A stretch of 64,000 bases of DNA from Alphaproteobacteria bacterium UBA1301 (GTDB lineage: Bacteria; Pseudomonadota; Alphaproteobacteria; Micropepsales; Micropepsaceae): assembly GCA_002307725.1 (NCBI GenBank), contig DBUB01000010.1:248001-312000 (forward strand). The letters run 5' to 3'. Below, piece by piece: positions 56,304 through 64,000 of this stretch (position 1 is its first letter; each line of letters opens with the position of its first letter). Below the pieces are notes generated by a model that saw only the letters and a program-made list of their open reading frames with translations, was not told the origin of the DNA and ran no database searches. The translations under genes and the position numbers were made by a program.

Positions 56304-56927
56304 ATGATTCCCAATTGGTTGAAATACGCCCGCGAATTGCAGGCCGCGGCGCAGACCGGGCTGACTTACGCTGCCAACAAATATGAGAAGGATCGCTACG
56401 AGCATCTCGGTGACCTCGCGGCGCGTATGATGGTGGAAGGCTCGGGCGAGCCGATGGCGCTGGTCAAAGGCGCGTTCGCCGAGCAGAAGGGCTATTGCAC
56501 GCCCAAGGTCGACGTGCGCGGCTGCATCTATCGCGAAGGCGAAGTTCTTCTGGTCAGTGAACTGGCCGATGGCGGGCGTTGGACGTTTCCCGGCGGCTTC
56601 TCCGATCCCAATGAAGGCCCCAGCGAAAGCTGCATCCGCGAGGTTGCCGAAGAGGCTGGGCTGATCGTCAAAATCACCAAGCTGTGCGGCATCTACGACC
56701 GCGACAAACGCGGCGGTACCAGCCCCTATCCGTTCCATATCTACAAGCTGTTTTTCCTCTGCGAGGTCACCGGCACCTGCGTGCAATCCGAGCTTGAGAC
56801 CGGCGCTCCCAAGTGGTTCCCGGTTGACGCGCTGCCGGAGCTTTCCATCGACCGCACCAGCCCCTGGCACGTCGCGCGCATGTACGAGCATTTCCAGCAT
56901 CCGGAGATGGCGGCGGATTGGGATTAA
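56304..56927 (+). CDS. NUDIX hydrolase with N-terminal helical domain
   Basis: A 207-residue protein. The N-terminal part (IPNWLKYARELQAAAQTGLT, then KDRYEHLGDLAARMM) is the NUDIX_N_2 type; the NUDIX box runs from GGFSDPNEGPSES to CIREVAEEAGL and has all the GX5EX7REUXEEXGU residues. It is in the ADP-ribose/NADH-pyrophosphatase-like group by layout. Adjacency to nnr suggests nucleotide housecleaning. ATG is four bases after the nnr stop. Confidence 0.92.
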   Translation: MIPNWLKYARELQAAAQTGLTYAANKYEKDRYEHLGDLAARMMVEGSGEPMALVKGAFAEQKGYCTPKVDVRGCIYREGEVLLVSELADGGRWTFPGGFSDPNEGPSESCIREVAEEAGLIVKITKLCGIYDRDKRGGTSPYPFHIYKLFFLCEVTGTCVQSELETGAPKWFPVDALPELSIDRTSPWHVARMYEHFQHPEMAADWD

Positions 56928-56998
56928 TAGAGCAACCCCTCCGTGAGGGAGGGTGGTAGGGAGGGCGAGCGGTTCACATCACCGGCCGTTAAAACCAA

Positions 56999-57499
56999 AT
57001 GCAAAACATTCTTATCCGTCGCATCGAGCAAGCCGATCTTCCGGCGCTGCTCGCGATCTACAATCATTATGTCGCAACCACCGCGATCACCTTCGATCTC
57101 GAACCGAAAACGCTGGTGCAGCGCCAGAAGTGGCTCGACGGTTTCGCGCCCGCTGGGCGGCACCAGTGTTTTGTGGCGGTGCAGGACGGCGAGGCGATCG
57201 GCTGGGCGTCGACCGGCAAGTTCCGCGAGAGGGCGGCCTATGACGGTACGGTGGAAACCAGCATCTACCTTAAGCCCGACACCCACGGCCACGGCCTTGG
57301 CCGGCGCCTATTCGAGACCCTGTTTGCCGCCCTCAGCCACGAGGATGTTCATGCCGCCATCGGGGTTATCACCCTGCCGAACGCGCCGTCGGAGGGCTTG
57401 CACCGGGCTTGCGGCTTCGAATTGGTAGGGACCCTCAAGGAAGCCGGGCGCAAGTTTGGCCGCTTCTGGGACATCGGCCTGTACCAAAAGGTGTTCTGA
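56999..57499 (+). CDS. GNAT N-acetyltransferase (phosphinothricin-acetyltransferase-like)
   Basis: A 166-residue GNAT enzyme. IRRIEQADLPALLAIYNHYV and ITFDLEPKTL are typical of the Pat/MddA group; the acetyl-CoA loop is THGHGLGRRLFETL. Substrates in this group include methionine derivatives and phosphinothricin; native substrate here is unknown. Third of a possible nnr–NUDIX–GNAT string. Confidence 0.88.
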   Translation: MQNILIRRIEQADLPALLAIYNHYVATTAITFDLEPKTLVQRQKWLDGFAPAGRHQCFVAVQDGEAIGWASTGKFRERAAYDGTVETSIYLKPDTHGHGLGRRLFETLFAALSHEDVHAAIGVITLPNAPSEGLHRACGFELVGTLKEAGRKFGRFWDIGLYQKVF

Positions 57500-57721
57500 C
57501 GCACTCCCGAAGGCGGCGGTTGCGGGCCGGAACTGCCCTTTTTCCCATTCCAAGCGCCCGGTCCCGCCTTGGGCTGGCCCCTGGACCGGTTAATCCCCGG
57601 AAGTTGTTGTCGCGCTTGGCCTTGGGGTGGACAACGGGCCTAGCGGTGCCCGTAATCCCCTGCTATAGCGGCGCCCTTCCGCTGGACCGGTTGATCGGAT
57701 TGGCCTAGGGGAGGCCCGTAC

Positions 57722-57806
57722 GCGGGCGTGGCGGAACTGGCAGACGCACTCGGTTTAGGTCCGAGCGCCGCAAGGCTTGTGGGTTCAAATCCCTCCGCCC
57801 GCACCA
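57722..57806 (+). tRNA. tRNA-Leu (anticodon TAG), CCA encoded
   Basis: Acceptor arms GCGGGCG (57722-57728) and CGCCCGC (57796-57802) pair fully, followed by A and encoded CCA. The anticodon stem CTCGG/CCGAG closes a loop TTTAGGT with anticodon TAG. A long variable arm and the T-arm GGGTTCAAATCCC are present, as for a class II tRNA. It precedes tig, a common alphaproteobacterial order. Confidence 0.96.
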
Positions 57807-57952
57807 CGCTTCGCTCGCGATAGGGAGAAGCGTGTCCGGCGCAGCAAGTTCGGCGAAGCCGGGCCGGGTGGCCGCGAGCTACGCATGGCAAGCCAGCCTT
57901 CGCGCACGACAAAAGGTGCGAGGCTGGGTCAGGAAGTTTGGGAAGAAAAGAT

Positions 57953-59329
57953 ATGCAGATTACCGAGACCGTCTCCGAAGGCCTGCGCCGCGAATATAAG
58001 GTGGTCGTGGCCGCGTCCGATCTGGACAGCCGCCTTACCGGCAAGATCGAAGAGATCAAGCCGAAGCTGAGTCTCAAGGGCTTTCGCCCCGGCAAGGCGC
58101 CGATCTCCTATTTGAAGAAAACCTTCGGCAAGTCGATGATGGGCGAGATCGTCGAAGCGGCCATCAACGAAGGCAGCCAGAAGGCGGTCAACGACAATTC
58201 GCTGAAAGTGGCGTTTCCGCCGCGCATCGAAGGCCTCGACGACCAGCAGGCTGTGCAGGCCGTGGTCGACGGCAAGGCCGATCTCGAATTCAAAGTCGTC
58301 GTCGACCTGATGCCCGATTTCGAACTCGCGGATGTGTCGAAGCTCGAAGTCGAGAAACTGGTCTCCGACGTCGGTGACGAAGACATCGAAGAATCGTTGA
58401 AGCACATCGCCGAACAGTCGCGCACTTATTCTTCGCGCGAAGAGGGTGCCGCGGCCGAATCGGGCGATGCGGTGCTGATCGATTTCGTCGGCACCATCGA
58501 CGGCGAAGAATTCGCGGGTGGCAAGGCCGAAGGCTTCAACCTGACGCTCGGCTCCGGATCGCTCATCCCCGGCTTCGAAGACCAGCTCATCGGCGCCAAG
58601 AAGGACGAGGCGCGCGACGTCAAGGTTCCGTTCCCGGCCGATTACCAGGAAGCCTCGCTGGCCGGTAAAGACGCCGTCTTCGCGGTGACCGTGAAGGACG
58701 TCAAGAAGCCCGACGAACTGAAAATCGACGACGACTTGGCGAAGACCCTCGGTCTCGACAGCCTCGGCACGCTGAAGGAACGCGTCAAGGACCAGCTCAA
58801 GCGCGACTATGCGCAGGCCAGCCGCCTGCACCTGAAGCGCCGCATCCTCGATGCGCTCGACGCCCAGCATTCCTTCTCGCTGCCGCCGACCATGGTCGAA
58901 GGCGAGTTCAATGGCATCTGGCGCCAGGTCGAAGCCGAACTGAAAAAGGAAGGCCGGAGCGCCGAGGACGAAGGCAAGTCCGACGAGGATCTGAAGAAGG
59001 AATATCACGAGATCGCCGAGCGCCGCGTGCGTTTGGGTCTGGTGCTGGCCCGCATCGGCGAGCAGAACGGTCTCACCGTGACGCCGGAAGAAGTCCAGCG
59101 CGCCATTGCAACCCGCGCTCGCCAGTTCCCCGGTCAGGAGCAGCAGGTGTTCGAGTTCTATGCCCGCAACGCCCAGGCCCAGGCCGAAGTCCGCGCCCCG
59201 ATCTTCGAGGACAAGGTCGTCGATTTCATCGCCGAACTGGCTCAAATCCGCGAAACCAAGGTCGACCGCGCCACGCTGTTCCTCGACCCCGACGAGGCGA
59301 TGGAAAAGCTGAAGGAAAAGAGCGAATAA
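57953..59329 (+). CDS. tig: Trigger factor
   Basis: A 458-residue ribosome-bound chaperone. The N-terminal domain has the ribosome-docking GFRPGKAP; the FKBP-type PPIase domain spans about 160-245 (GDAVLIDFVGTIDGEEFAGG); the C-terminal helical arms follow. It folds nascent chains at the exit tunnel. ATG 57953 is preceded by GGGAAG. The terminator at 59353 ends it, and clpP lies 4.5 kb further on rather than next door. Confidence 0.97.
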   Translation: MQITETVSEGLRREYKVVVAASDLDSRLTGKIEEIKPKLSLKGFRPGKAPISYLKKTFGKSMMGEIVEAAINEGSQKAVNDNSLKVAFPPRIEGLDDQQAVQAVVDGKADLEFKVVVDLMPDFELADVSKLEVEKLVSDVGDEDIEESLKHIAEQSRTYSSREEGAAAESGDAVLIDFVGTIDGEEFAGGKAEGFNLTLGSGSLIPGFEDQLIGAKKDEARDVKVPFPADYQEASLAGKDAVFAVTVKDVKKPDELKIDDDLAKTLGLDSLGTLKERVKDQLKRDYAQASRLHLKRRILDALDAQHSFSLPPTMVEGEFNGIWRQVEAELKKEGRSAEDEGKSDEDLKKEYHEIAERRVRLGLVLARIGEQNGLTVTPEEVQRAIATRARQFPGQEQQVFEFYARNAQAQAEVRAPIFEDKVVDFIAELAQIRETKVDRATLFLDPDEAMEKLKEKSE

Positions 59330-59352
59330 TTTTCGTTCACGTAAATATGAAG

Positions 59353-59382
59353 AGGGCGCCCGGCAACGCGGCGCCCTTTTTA
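59353..59382 (+). terminator. Terminator of tig
   Basis: AGGGCGCC (59353-59360) pairs with GGCGCCCT (59370-59377), a 9-base loop, then TTTTT. Strong Rho-independent terminator 24 bases after the tig stop. Confidence 0.9.
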
Positions 59383-59571
59383 TTCCGGGAAAATGTGATG
59401 CGATACAGTTCCGCCATATAGTTGCGGCCGCGCGTCGCGGTATTTGGGATTTCTACTATTCGCACTGCATTCGTCACGAGTATGTGACCCATGCGGATGT
59501 AACTGCATCCTTTTAATGACGCTGCTGCATCCTATCTGTGCATTTGTAAACCGCACAGAAGGGAAAACAGC

Positions 59572-59934
59572 ATGTCTCGCATTACGTCCGTTGTTGCCGG
59601 AGCCATCGTAGCCGCCGCGTTGTCGTTCGCTTCCGCCGGAGCTGATCCGGCCACCATCACCATGTCCGCCACCGCGCCGACCGAGACCGGCATGTATCAG
59701 GTGAAGGCCGTCAAAGTGGCGTTCGCCGACGTCGACCTCAGCACCGCTCAAGGTGCTGCCGTACTGCTTGATCGCATCGATGCCGCCGCGCGGATGATTT
59801 GTGGTGAGCGCGCCGGGCGCACAATGGATGAAGCGCGCGCGAAGATTTTCGCGACTTGCCGCACCCGCGCCGTACACTATGCGGTTAAGGACGTGGACGC
59901 GCCGCAACTGACGCAACTTACTGCCGTGCGTTGA
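59572..59934 (+). CDS. UrcA family secreted protein
   Basis: A 120-residue protein with a signal peptide (MSRITSVVAGAIVAAALSFA). The mature part reads VKVAFADVDLSTAQGAAVLL and has two Cys (ICGER, ATCRTRAV), as in the UrcA family, small periplasmic proteins of unknown function common in Caulobacterales and Sphingomonadales. AAGGGAAAA precedes the ATG. Confidence 0.88.
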   Translation: MSRITSVVAGAIVAAALSFASAGADPATITMSATAPTETGMYQVKAVKVAFADVDLSTAQGAAVLLDRIDAAARMICGERAGRTMDEARAKIFATCRTRAVHYAVKDVDAPQLTQLTAVR

Positions 59935-59947
59935 GGGGTCGTGACGG

Positions 59948-59987
59948 AAAAGGGCGTTTTCCCCTCCCAGGAGCGCCCCTTTCTTTT
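59948..59987 (+). terminator. Probable terminator after urcA-like gene
   Basis: AAAAGGGCG (59948-59956) can pair with CGCCCCTTT (59974-59982) with one bulge, followed by CTTTT. Imperfect but well placed 13 bases after the stop. Confidence 0.5.
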
Positions 59988-59997
59988 ACGCGCGATT

Positions 59998-60984
59998 TTA
60001 CCAGCGCTGATGCACCTGCGGTGCGATAAGGCGGTCGTAGATCGCGCGCACCGCTGCCATCGTTTCGGCTGACAGCGCGGGCAAGGCCGCTGCGGCGGCA
60101 TTCGATTTCGCCTGTTCGGCATTGCGCGCGCCGGGGATCACCACCGTCACCGCCGGGTCCATCAAAATCCAGCGCAGCGCGAACTGGGCCATGCTGGCGC
60201 CTGGCGGCACCAGCTCCTTCAATTCCGCTACCGCCTCAAGCCCGATTTCGAGCGGCACGCCGGCGAAAGTCTCACCGACATCGAAGGCCTCGCCGTGACG
60301 ATTGAAGGCGCGGTGGTCGTCGGCGGCGAATTTTGAAACCGCCGTGATTTTGCCGGTGAGCAGACCGCTGGCCAGCGGTACGCGTGCGATCACCGCGATG
60401 TTCTTGCGCGCGGCTTCTTTGAAGAACAATTCCGCCGGGCGCTGGCGGAAGATGTTGTAGATGAGCTGGATCGAAACCACGCCAGGGAATTCGATCGCCT
60501 TCAGGGCCTCTTCGACTTTTTCGACGCTGACGCCATAGGCCTTGATTTTGCCGGACGCCTGCAACGCATCCATCGCCGCGAACAGCTCGGGGCGATACAG
60601 CGCGTCCACTGGCGGGCAGTGGAGTTGCAAAAGGTCGAGGCTCTCGATGCCGAGATTGGCGAGGCTGCGGTCGATGAAGGCTTCCAGGTTTTTCCGGTTG
60701 TAGCCGTCCGCCGTGTGCGGATTGAGCCGGCGCCCCGCCTTGGTCGCCACGAAGGGCCGCGGGCCGGAACGTTCCTTCAGCACCTCGCGGATGATGGTTT
60801 CGGAGCGGCCGTCGCCGTAAACGTCGGCGGTGTCGATGAAGGTGACCCCGGCATCGAGCGCGGCATGCAGCGCGGCGCGGCCGTCTGCCTCGCTGACATC
60901 GCCCCAGGCCGAGCCGATCTGCCAGGCGCCGAAACCGATCTCGCTGACGGGCAGCGAAAGTTTGCCGAACGAATGCAGACGCAT
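59998..60984 (-). CDS. Aldo/keto reductase
   Basis: A 328-residue NADPH-dependent TIM-barrel oxidoreductase. The tetrad is visible: Asp and Tyr in DTADVYGDG, Lys in VATKAGRR, His in LQLHCPPVD; the cofactor segment is RNAEQAKSNAAA. Resembles the AKR11/YhdN-type general stress group. ATG 60984 has GAGG six bases upstream; an upstream frame to 61026 is less likely. Confidence 0.92.
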   Translation of the reverse strand: MRLHSFGKLSLPVSEIGFGAWQIGSAWGDVSEADGRAALHAALDAGVTFIDTADVYGDGRSETIIREVLKERSGPRPFVATKAGRRLNPHTADGYNRKNLEAFIDRSLANLGIESLDLLQLHCPPVDALYRPELFAAMDALQASGKIKAYGVSVEKVEEALKAIEFPGVVSIQLIYNIFRQRPAELFFKEAARKNIAVIARVPLASGLLTGKITAVSKFAADDHRAFNRHGEAFDVGETFAGVPLEIGLEAVAELKELVPPGASMAQFALRWILMDPAVTVVIPGARNAEQAKSNAAAAALPALSAETMAAVRAIYDRLIAPQVHQRW

Positions 60985-61061
60985 GACGACCTCACGGCAA
61001 AAATTGCGCTGCAGGGCTAGCAGCACGCGGCGTGTCCGGCAAGCGCGCGGGGCGGCGCTGT

Positions 61062-62132
61062 CTACTTCAGGTGTTTGTCGAAGAACTTGACGATCACGGC
61101 GGTGGCTTCTTGCGCCTCGGGAAGGTTGGCCTCATCGATGAAGCCGTGCCACATGCCATCCCAGACATGCAGTTCGGCATCGACACCGGCCTTCACCAAT
61201 TCGCGGTGAGTGTTGGCCGCGGTGCTCAAATCCTCGGAACGAGTGCCGGTGATCAGGAGCGTCGGCGGAAATGCCGCCAGGATCTTGGGCGAAACGACTG
61301 GCGACATCAGCGGCGTGCTCATGTCGGTCGCGCCGTAATAGAGCTTCTCGTCGATCTTGGGCCCGATTTGAGGATCGAGCGGTTTCTTGCCCAGGATCAC
61401 CGCCACCACATAGTTGGAATCCCCGGCCCATTTGGCATCGGCGCCGGCGCATAACACGCCGATCGCACCCGGGCGGGGCAGGTTCTCCTGCTGAATCCAG
61501 GCTGCGGCTTGGGCGGAGAGAATGCCGCCTGCGGAGCAGCCATAGATACCGATCTTGCCGGGTTTGTAGGTCTTCAACAGGGCTTTGTAAGCGGCCGCAA
61601 CGTCCTGACTGGCGGCGGGGAACTGTGCCTCCGGGCCCATGCGGTAATCGAGCGAGATCACCTTGATGCGCCCCCGCGCCGCCACCGGAATGGAATCGAA
61701 CATGCCGAGATTGGCCGCATCGCCGACCACGAAGCCGCCGCCATGCAGGTTGATCAGCACGCGATTGCGATTCTTGAGTGCGACACCGCCTTTCGGGGTT
61801 GCCACCACGGCATGGATGCCGCCGATGGTCTCTTCCTTGAGGTCGACGGCAAAGGCCTCGGCCATTTTGGCGGCAGCCGGATTCATGCCCTGACGCAGCA
61901 TGGCGCGAATCTTCGCCACCTCGGCGGGATCGTTGAGATCGAAGTCCGGCCCGCCCTGCAGTTTTGCTTTGAGCATGGCTTGGGCTTCGGCGCTCATGTG
62001 TGGCGGCAGCGGCAGCGTAAAGCCGGAAACGGTAACGGTGCCACTCGCATCGACCCGGCTGGCAGGCGTTTCGGCATAGGCGGTGGCACAGAACACGAGA
62101 ACGGTCGCAAGCGAACGCAAGAGCGCAGTCAT
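61062..62132 (-). CDS. Secreted alpha/beta hydrolase, HSL family
   Basis: A 356-residue protein with a signal peptide (MTALLRSLATVLVFCATAYA). Hormone-sensitive-lipase family motifs: LHGGGFVVGD oxyanion loop, nucleophile Ser in YGCSAGG (GxSxG), Asp in TGTRSEDLS and His in GMWHGFI. Esterase of short acyl chains by family. Same strand as the aldo/keto reductase, 77 bp upstream of its start. Confidence 0.93.
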   Translation of the reverse strand: MTALLRSLATVLVFCATAYAETPASRVDASGTVTVSGFTLPLPPHMSAEAQAMLKAKLQGGPDFDLNDPAEVAKIRAMLRQGMNPAAAKMAEAFAVDLKEETIGGIHAVVATPKGGVALKNRNRVLINLHGGGFVVGDAANLGMFDSIPVAARGRIKVISLDYRMGPEAQFPAASQDVAAAYKALLKTYKPGKIGIYGCSAGGILSAQAAAWIQQENLPRPGAIGVLCAGADAKWAGDSNYVVAVILGKKPLDPQIGPKIDEKLYYGATDMSTPLMSPVVSPKILAAFPPTLLITGTRSEDLSTAANTHRELVKAGVDAELHVWDGMWHGFIDEANLPEAQEATAVIVKFFDKHLK

Positions 62133-62246
62133 GATTACTCCGTCAACGGATAGAGATACGGAACCCTATCGCTCACCCTGGCAGAGCCGGCGGCCGAAGT
62201 CCGGGGTTTCACGGCTAAGTGATGGATTTTATTGTCAGGATCTGTC

Positions 62247-62381
62247 GTGATCCGGCGCGGTGGGGCGCGGGCGATCCGCTTTTCCACCCTCGATGCCCTG
62301 TGCCGGGCACTCAACTGCCAGCCCGGCGAGATTATCGAATGGGTGCCGGGCGAACTCGAAAAGGATGACGGCAATGATTAA
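62247..62381 (+). pseudogene. C-terminal remnant of an HTH_26 Cro/CI-like regulator
   Basis: A 44-codon frame whose product has RRGGARAIRFSTLDALCRAL then NCQPGEIIEW, the second half of YozG-like HTH_26 proteins. The N-terminal half (first two helices) is not found upstream, where an in-frame TGA lies at 62220. The end overlaps the start of the HExxH gene by eight bases. It may still be translated from GTG 62247 but cannot form the complete HTH. Confidence 0.65.
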
Positions 62382-63681
62382 AGCGTTCTGGCGCAAGTAT
62401 TTTCATGCCACGATCGGTTTCTGTATCGCGCTGGTGCTGACCAGTGCCGCCCACTCGGCGCCGCTGCTCGAACCGGCTGCGGCCAAAGCGATGTTCGCCG
62501 AAGCCAAGGCGGTGTCCGGCAAGGACGGCGGCGCGACGTGGGGCAAAACGCTCTACGGCCCGATGTTTTTCGTCGATCCCGGCACCAGGACCATGATCGC
62601 CAACCAGCCCGATGCCGCGGGGCTGCTCAAGCTGGAGGACGGTGTCTATGCCGGAAAAATGCCGGCCGACATGTTATCCGCCAACACCGCGTTCGAATGG
62701 CAAGGCACGCGTTGGACCATGCTGGAATGGCCGGTGTGGGGCGACGATGCGGGGCGGGCGCGTCTGTTGGCGCACGAGATGTTCCATCGCATCCAGCCGC
62801 AACTGGGTTTGCTGATGACCGATAAGGCCAATCCGCATCTCGATACGCTGGAGGGGCGGGTGTGGCTGCAACTGGAATGGCGGGCGCTGGCGGCGGCGCT
62901 GACCTCGTCGGGCAAGGCGCGCGAAACTGCAATCCGCGATGCGCTGGCGTTCCGGGCCCATCGCGCTGCCCTGTTCGCCGGTTCGGCCGAGAGCGAGCGC
63001 GTGATGGAACTCAACGAAGGGATCGCCGAATACACCGGCGTGCATGTGGCTTCGGCCGATGCGGCATCGGCACGCCAGTACGCGGCCGGGAAGCTGCTGA
63101 CCGGTTACGAAAAGACCTTCGTGCGGTCGTTCCCGTATACCTCGGGTCCGGCGTACGGCCTGCTGCTCGACGATCTGGCGCCGGGCTGGCGGCTCAAGCT
63201 GACGAACGTATCCGATTTGCCGGCGATGCTGGCCGCCGCCTTGCCCAAGGGTGCTGCGGGGGATGCGGTGACGCGGGCCAAGGTCTATGGCGAAGCTGAG
63301 GTGCGCCGGAGCGAAACCGAACGCGCCGCCAAAGCCGACGCGGTGAAGGCCATGTTCCGCGCCAAGCTGGCCGACGGGCCGGTGCTGATGTTGCCCAATC
63401 TCGGCCAGCATTTCCGTGTCAGTTTCGATCCGCGCGATCTGGTGCCGTTGGGCGAGGCGGGCACGGTCTATCCCACCATGCAAGTCAGCGACGACTGGGG
63501 TACCCTGGTGGCCAAGGACGGCACGTTGATGTCATCCGATTGGCAACATGTGTTCGTAACCGCGCCGACCGATTCAAAGAGTTCGCATGTTGTGGGAGCC
63601 GGCTGGACGCTCGATCTGGCGCCGGGCTGGAAACTGGTGCCGGGGACCAAGCTGGGCAGATTCACGGTCAAGAAAGAGTAA
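62374..63681 (+). CDS. Secreted HExxH protein, putative metallopeptidase
   Basis: A 435-residue protein with a signal peptide (about 1-29, ending SAAHSA). HEMFH at 134-138 is a zinc-binding HExxH and Glu215 in MELNEGIAEYTG is a plausible third ligand (ExxxE pattern of gluzincin-like enzymes). The C-terminal 100 residues are beta-rich. I do not recognise a named peptidase family. AAGGATG precedes ATG 62374; the gene overlaps the HTH remnant by eight bases. Confidence 0.75.
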   Translation: MIKAFWRKYFHATIGFCIALVLTSAAHSAPLLEPAAAKAMFAEAKAVSGKDGGATWGKTLYGPMFFVDPGTRTMIANQPDAAGLLKLEDGVYAGKMPADMLSANTAFEWQGTRWTMLEWPVWGDDAGRARLLAHEMFHRIQPQLGLLMTDKANPHLDTLEGRVWLQLEWRALAAALTSSGKARETAIRDALAFRAHRAALFAGSAESERVMELNEGIAEYTGVHVASADAASARQYAAGKLLTGYEKTFVRSFPYTSGPAYGLLLDDLAPGWRLKLTNVSDLPAMLAAALPKGAAGDAVTRAKVYGEAEVRRSETERAAKADAVKAMFRAKLADGPVLMLPNLGQHFRVSFDPRDLVPLGEAGTVYPTMQVSDDWGTLVAKDGTLMSSDWQHVFVTAPTDSKSSHVVGAGWTLDLAPGWKLVPGTKLGRFTVKKE

Positions 63682-63869
63682 ACTTACCGGCGCGGCTTTG
63701 GCGCTTCTTAACGTCATCCGTCGTAAGGGAATTGATGCAATTCTTGGAGGGGAACCCTTGCTGCCGCCGCCCATGATATCCCTCTGGTCAGGCCGCCGCA
63801 GGGGCGGATACGCGCTGTTGACACTTCCGCTTTAGCCTACTCAACTCACCCTCCGAATCAGGAGCCGCC

Positions 63870-64000
63870 ATGAAAGATCCGCGCGACGTCTATATGAACA
63901 CGCTTGTACCCATCGTGGTCGAACAGACCTCACGAGGCGAGCGCAGCTACGATATCTACTCCCGCTTGCTGAAGGAGCGCATCATCTTCGTCACCGGCCC
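63870..64000 (+). CDS. clpP: ATP-dependent Clp protease proteolytic subunit, 3' end cut by window
   Basis: The first 43 residues of Clp[21 protein letters not shown] then [20 protein letters not shown] and VTGP, the conserved N-terminal axial loop and start of the fold. AGGAG lies six bases before the ATG. Catalytic Ser/His/Asp lie beyond the window. clpX and lon would be expected downstream. Confidence 0.95.
   Translation, partial: MKDPRDVYMNTLVPIVVEQTSRGERSYDIYSRLLKERIIFVTG

Overview
The window is a 64 kb chromosomal segment of a high-GC alphaproteobacterium. Support for this is the amidase–mrcA–prfB order, the iscR-led suf operon with a divergent alpha/beta hydrolase, a PAS_5-type protein, a UrcA-family protein, glnB–glnA, and a tRNA-Leu–tig…clpP arrangement. 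The gene mix resembles Rhizomicrobium/Micropepsaceae-like or Caulobacterales-like bacteria, but I cannot name a genus from sequence alone. Both ends cut genes: an N-acetylmuramoyl-L-alanine amidase on the left and clpP on the right.

Layout. 1-9.0 kb: cell-wall genes (amidase, PBP1A), a DarT/DarG DNA ADP-ribosylation toxin-antitoxin pair sitting between mrcA and prfB, prfB with its programmed +1 frameshift, then bactofilin and an M23 endopeptidase on the minus strand. 9.1-16.4 kb: Bcp peroxiredoxin, a giant AsmA/YhdP-like protein, small envelope proteins, a 35-codon CheB remnant, tyrS and an alpha/beta hydrolase. 16.5-24.1 kb: a complete Fe-S assembly operon iscR–cysteine desulfurase–sufBCDSU–sufT–sufA. 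24-32 kb: MFS exporter, TonB/TolA-like protein, FGE-fold lipid/secreted protein, PAS protein, a broken CDP-alcohol phosphatidyltransferase, an M13 peptidase and a diguanylate cyclase. 32-40.7 kb: two DEAD-box helicases, a decayed hicA with intact hicB bounded by 24-bp direct repeats, a soluble histidine kinase divergent from a stand-alone receiver, and a CREST/ceramidase-like membrane protein. 40.8-52.3 kb: parE, two tandem membrane histidine kinases, a radical SAM protein, a GH1-fold protein lacking the usual acid/base glutamate, a PD40 protein, a DUF1349 protein, VapBC and RsgA. 52.6-64 kb: glnA and glnB behind a sigma-54 promoter and an NtrC-type palindrome, NAD(P)HX repair, NUDIX, GNAT, tRNA-Leu(TAG), tig, UrcA, an aldo/keto reductase, an HSL-type hydrolase, a HExxH protein and the start of clpP.

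The backbone is ordinary housekeeping. The accessory interest lies in three toxin-antitoxin loci in different states of repair (DarTG apparently intact, HicAB with a dead toxin gene, VapBC with a substituted catalytic residue), several gene remnants (CheB, CDP-alcohol phosphatidyltransferase, an HTH_26 regulator), and enzymes that keep a fold but lose catalytic residues (GH1, FGE-like, Bcp resolving cysteine). I saw no CRISPR array, prophage, insertion sequence or rRNA.
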